Of a DNA stretch of 64,000 nucleotides, positions 59,601 to 64,000 are shown one piece after another. Origin of the DNA: Lingula anatina (taxonomy: Eukaryota > Brachiopoda > Lingulata > Lingulida > Lingulidae); the NCBI RefSeq assembly GCF_001039355.2, contig NW_019775598.1, positions 6,318 through 70,317 of the forward strand, read 5' to 3'. Positions within the stretch are counted from its first letter, which is position 1. Each line of letters starts with the position of its first letter. Under the pieces are notes generated by a model. The model did no database searches. It was not told the origin of the DNA and saw only the letters and a program-made list of their open reading frames with translations. A program made the position numbers and the translations under genes.

Positions 59601-60881
59601 CATTAAGCAAGGGTATTAGATCTCAGTGTCATTAAACATGATGCGTTCTGAGAGGACCCTGAGCGCTAATGGCCAAACCAACAGGTGCTTTGTATATCGC
59701 ATGTCTTGTGTGATTCTAAGAAGTTACGATATGTGTTCCCTTGGCATTGCTTTGTTGACTGAATGATTAGTGATAAAAAAGCACAAGAACACAAGAGTGA
59801 AGTCGGGTGCCTACGTCCAAAGTTCTCTTGCAGTTGTAAATGGTATCAAATGTCACAGTACTTTAAACTTCAGCCAATCATGACATCATTGAAGGGTGAC
59901 ACGATGACATGTCAAACTCGACTAAGAGTCATTCATGTCATGTATGTCTTAATATGGTGATAAAGCACTGCTTCCTAACAACACTACACGTGCATAACCG
60001 CTCATTAGATTTGGTCACAACGTGATATTCACCAACGATAACGTTTGATATCAACCAGGGGAAAAAAGAACTGCTTATTACGCGAAGGAACACGGTTCAC
60101 AGTGTCTGGAAATGATTGCAATCATTGTCAGCAAGTATCTGATATGTTGACTAGTTACTAGAAGCGTGGTAGATTGTAATCATCAACTATTGGTTTGGAA
60201 TTCGTTCGAATATATCGAGTTCGTATGTAATCAAATTCTACAGATTCATTCCTTCTATGAAGACGCTAAAATTGTACGGACTTGAGACAAATTCTAGGTT
60301 CGTGGTTCGTTTACTAAAGTCATTTGCATGATTTTGTTCAGCAAACACACAGAAAAGTGTTTATACAAACAAAGAGGAGCGACTCTAGTATTTAAAACGT
60401 CAAATTACAAATGCGCTAAGTTCTGTCGGCAATTTAGAACCAATTTTCGAGAACGTACCATACAAAAGCCGTGCAGCCAACGACACGGAAAAGGAAACCA
60501 CGCAATGCTTTCACAATTCAACTTAGCACCAACTAACTCCGTAGGAAATTACTAATTTGAAAGAAGGGAATGAAATAACAGCAGTTGAATAAGTGCGTTG
60601 GTGTCTTCTTTTCGTCCAGCATGCAACCAGTAATTGTTTTGTTTGTCTTCAAATACCTTATGTTCGATCCCTAATCAATGTTTTGTGATCAAGGCTGCAA
60701 TACCATCATCAAAAAATATCACGCTAACTTATTAAAGTACGTACACAGAAAGGGTAAAATTTCCCTTCACCGCACCTCATGATAATACCCTAATTATAGC
60801 AACTCTTAGCATGCATCGCTAGAATTGACAAAAGACATTTGATTTAAACAGTGATATGAAAGTGGTGGTATCACATTCGTG

Positions 60882-60884
<3 letters not shown>

Positions 60885-60918
<34 letters not shown>
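60885..60918. repeat. GT dinucleotide microsatellite
   Basis: Pure GT run with flanking degenerate GT and GC dinucleotides. Confidence 0.95.
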
Positions 60919-60920
<2 letters not shown>

Positions 60921-63470
60921 ACGTGCGCTTATGTATGTTTGTTTGTTGGTGTTTATGTGTATGCATGCATGTGTTTGTGTATGTGCGTGAACATACGTCG
61001 TTGAACTATTTTTTATTTTATAAGAGAGAGAGAGAGTGTGTTTAACCGTCAACACACAACCTGCGTTCGTATTTCTACAGTATTCTCCTCTAGGCGCGCG
61101 CCAGGGCCTTAAAATAAGCTTCGATCTGATGTTAGCCGTGAGTTTTCCCTCCTTCCAGCTACGCGACGTAGGAGTGTTCTCTAACCATCTAAAACCCTGA
61201 TACAAAAGCCATTGTCTTTAGAACGCTAGCAAGTCGTTAGCAGGTCCCATGTCAATCAATTACGTAAACATCTGGTACGCTGCAAATGATACGCAATTAT
61301 GAAACATTAATGAAGAAACAATCCTGCATTAATGAGTCAGTCTTCCCCTGTCGATCAATGGGGATGCCGATCTTTGCAGTGAAAGTAACGCCTCGAGCCC
61401 CCAAGTGTTATTCTTAGAAGTAATAGCCTTGAAGTAGCGCGGGCAGTAATGCGTCATCGTTACAAATAAAATGTGTTCGCTGCCAGCGTTCTGGAGGCAA
61501 AAGGGAAGTTCCTTGCTGATGGCTCGATCACACGCAAGACATCTTTAAAGCGCTATTATAGGCCTAGCCCCCAAAAAACTTAACACTGTGAACGACAAAA
61601 GACATTCTGAGTAAGACTGAACTCTTTTTGAAAAGCAATTCCATTACAAACAGCGGTACAACATGGAGCAATTTACCAACTTTCCCCTTCGGAATATTTT
61701 TCAATATGAGCTGATCTTATCCCGGGATCGGAACAGTCTGAATTCGACCGTGTGAATGATGAGCGGTATTTGTTAAAGTAATCGTTACGCAGCATCAGAG
61801 CTACGCCGCGGGCTCCGGGTGCTTTTCTCTAACGGCCTACAAGGGCATTGGGCTTAATGTTTCATCATATAAATGTCGCGTGCGCTCTCAGCGGATCGAT
61901 TCCGGTCCCTAAAATGAACGCAATGAATGCCTCCGGGAAAGAGTAACTAGATCTTCCCAACCTTTGGACCGGGTCACCCATTCCTTTTTGTTAGAGCCGA
62001 AGCAAAGAATCGCGATTACTTATAGATAATACGCGAAGAACACAAATATTTTAAAATGTACACGACACTATTAGATTGTGGTTGAATCAATCACGTTGAT
62101 GTTGCTGGCATGATGTAGAAAGGGACGCAGTCTGTGGTTTCTTGAAGAAGAAGATTTGTGGTCCGTTTGTCTGTATTGACATATCGTGTAATATGATCAG
62201 TATGTGTCAACGTTTTTTCAGTGCAAGAAATGCAAGGATGTTCCACTTAAGAGAGGAATTTCACACCGGTCGATATTTAGGACGACTTTTTTTCAAGACG
62301 ACAACCCTGGTATACTGCATTATTTAGTTACTTAGTTGTTTATTTATTTATCTTATTCCATTTTGGTGGGTTTTAGTCGGTGCTTGGACATGAAGTCGTT
62401 ACCATTTGATACTGAATAAGTCTGACAGATATGAAAAGGGCACTGTTTTATCAAAATGGGTGGAATCATTTGATTAAGCGATGAAAAATAACTGCATTTT
62501 GCTTCTGATCCAAATGGCATTATCTTATATTCGTATGATTGGTATATACTACGTACATGATATCATTTCTTATTACAGGAAGCTGATATCGAACAGTAAT
62601 ATGCATAACTTCACCTTGCGACGATTTTTGTTACATGCAACTAATCAAAAAAAGAACTCTGTATTCTTTAGTCGGTATGATTGTCTTTGTATCAAGCATG
62701 TCAAAAGAAATGTCAACCACGAGCCCATGTGTAAACACAGAATGAACACGTTAGTATATACACGGTATATGTGTCATTGTTGTAGCAGGTGTGAGTAGCG
62801 CTGAAATAAAGATCTCATCCTCATATATTTTCGTCTTGATGTGAGATGCATTGTGTATGTATCATGATACTTTAGTATGACGCATACAGGTACCACCATA
62901 CGAACATTATTGCACTATAAATTTACTTATTGATACCGTTATTGATATAATTGTCGTGGGAAATAATTTGTAATGGGAAAGGGGATTTTAGGGGGGAAAG
63001 GTCCGTTTGGGCGTTGGTTGGCGAGGGACCGGTTGATCTCAACGGGATTTCCCTTGTAACACAAGCACTGCCTTTTACAGAAAGGTTTTAACCCAGGATG
63101 AGGACTTTGCATGGATATATCGCCGCATGGGATAGATTATTTTGTTTATGGCGTTAACACTTTACTATTCTGCAAAAACAGGCATCAACATGCTACTGAG
63201 TGATGCTCTTATCTTTATAAATCTACTACGGTACTGGATCGCACGCACGTTGTAAATGCGTGTATTTAGAGAGATTCAGGGCTTCAGGGAATTCTGGGGT
63301 TGAAATATTGTGACACTTGGTACGGTACATGCAGTAAAGCTCCCCGGCAAAAAGTAATTTTTCCAGATGAAAGTGGATCTGTATTTGTGGTGCCTGGGAG
63401 TATACACACCGCAATCATGCTGATTACAGCGCAAAAGTTGTTGATTTTTATCTTTAAGGCACCCCTCCAT

Positions 63471-63516
63471 ACACACACACACACACACACATACACACAC
63501 ACACACACAGACACAC
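63471..63516. repeat. CA dinucleotide microsatellite
   Basis: CA run with one TA interruption and a GA step near its end. Confidence 0.95.
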
Positions 63517-64000
63517 GATATGTTGGCGTGCACGATGCAGCATTTAAAAGCTTTAAAAGTCCAGTTCATATTACATTAAGCCATAAGGATTTAGGAAACT
63601 TGAAGGTTCCTGTTCACCTGGCGTTGGGGTTATAGTCAACTTACACCCATCCAGTGTCTCTGTCACGTAAAATCATAGCTTCACCGCTGTTAATCTTACT
63701 CGGCTGAATAATTTGATTAACTCTGAAACGCGTTTCATTACACAAGTGTCTCCATTATTAGTGAGGGTCCAATTTTAAAGTAGACACATAGCGAGTCATC
63801 GAATCACTAAAACATTGCAGGTTGTGTTTTCGTTTAACCAAGAAACAAAGTCTGCAATAACTTCCTTTGACAAGTGAGTCTGGTTTGTAGTTGGAAATTC
63901 AAATCTAAATTGTATATGGGCTTGCCTATCTCGTTGGCTTCATACCATGGGGAGGGGGGGGGGAGAATAAAAGGCTATTTAAAGACTATAGTGTTAACTT

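Larger units (their letters stand above)
56668..64000. other. Upstream or first-intron DNA of the scaffold, no gene recognised
   Basis: 7.3 kb, AT-rich. It holds a G run (about 58171-58186), a GT tract (60885-60918) and a CA tract (63471-63516). The missing N-terminal scaffold exons could be here or beyond the window. Open frames of 60-110 codons show no recognisable domain. Confidence 0.45.

Noticed and set aside
63276-63635. Overlapping frames of 76-111 codons near the right end
   Set aside because: They span a CA microsatellite. Translations are His/Thr or Cys/Val repeats without other support.
1-64000. CRISPR arrays, bacterial operons, prophage or tRNA/rRNA genes
   Set aside because: The DNA is clearly from an intron-bearing animal genome. 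I found no array of regular repeats with unique spacers and no convincing tRNA or rRNA signature. A tRNAscan-SE run would be needed to exclude tRNAs fully.

Overview
The window is invertebrate nuclear DNA. Genes are split by GT-AG introns, some several kb long. The DNA is AT-rich, with many microsatellites, foldback (MITE-like) elements and scattered repeats. It also carries one 24-base N gap and one isolated ambiguous base. The gene content is an expanded HNMT-like methyltransferase cluster, a chitin-binding type-2 surface protein, and a ZnF-PDZ-C2 synaptic active-zone scaffold. This points to a bilaterian, probably a marine invertebrate such as an amphioxus, hemichordate, mollusc or brachiopod. 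I cannot resolve the phylum from sequence alone.

Layout. (1) 1-9.3 kb, + strand: a tandem cluster of histamine-N-methyltransferase-like genes. It has two intact two-exon copies of equal predicted size (342 aa; 1247-2397 and 7021-8145) and three decayed 3' fragments (about 2919-3342, 3540-4293 and 9176-9266). The flanking DNA is also duplicated. (2) 9.3-13.6 kb: no recognised gene; a GA microsatellite, an 88-bp direct tandem repeat, a CT/CA tract and a 242-bp foldback element. (3) 13.6-18.0 kb, + strand: a five-exon gene for a predicted single-pass membrane protein. It has one chitin-binding peritrophin-A domain, a Thr/Ser-rich stalk, one transmembrane helix and a long, acidic, tyrosine-rich cytoplasmic tail. 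The last exon and about 3.5 kb around it occur again at about 20.6-24.2 kb, with an ambiguous base and degraded homopolymers at the junction. (4) 25.0-56.7 kb, - strand: sixteen consecutive exons, all in phase with each other, of a large active-zone scaffold of the Piccolo/Bassoon/Fife-RIM superfamily. The order is a CxxC zinc finger, about 1,500 residues of disordered and coiled-coil sequence on two giant exons, a PDZ domain and a C2A domain. One intron contains a second near-identical duplication (36.7-38.4 and 38.4-40.1 kb) on either side of the N gap. (5) 56.7-64 kb: upstream or long-intron DNA in which I recognise no gene.

The surface-protein gene and the scaffold gene converge tail to tail. 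Nothing suggests that the three loci share a pathway. The two near-identical duplications meet at an N base and an N gap, so both look more like unmerged haplotypes than biology. The most biologically interesting items are the chitin-binding receptor-like protein with closely spaced YxxI/YxxV motifs, the scaffold's complete set of calcium-binding aspartates plus a RIM-BP-type RxLPxxP motif, and divergence at the histamine-contact Gln position among the methyltransferase copies.
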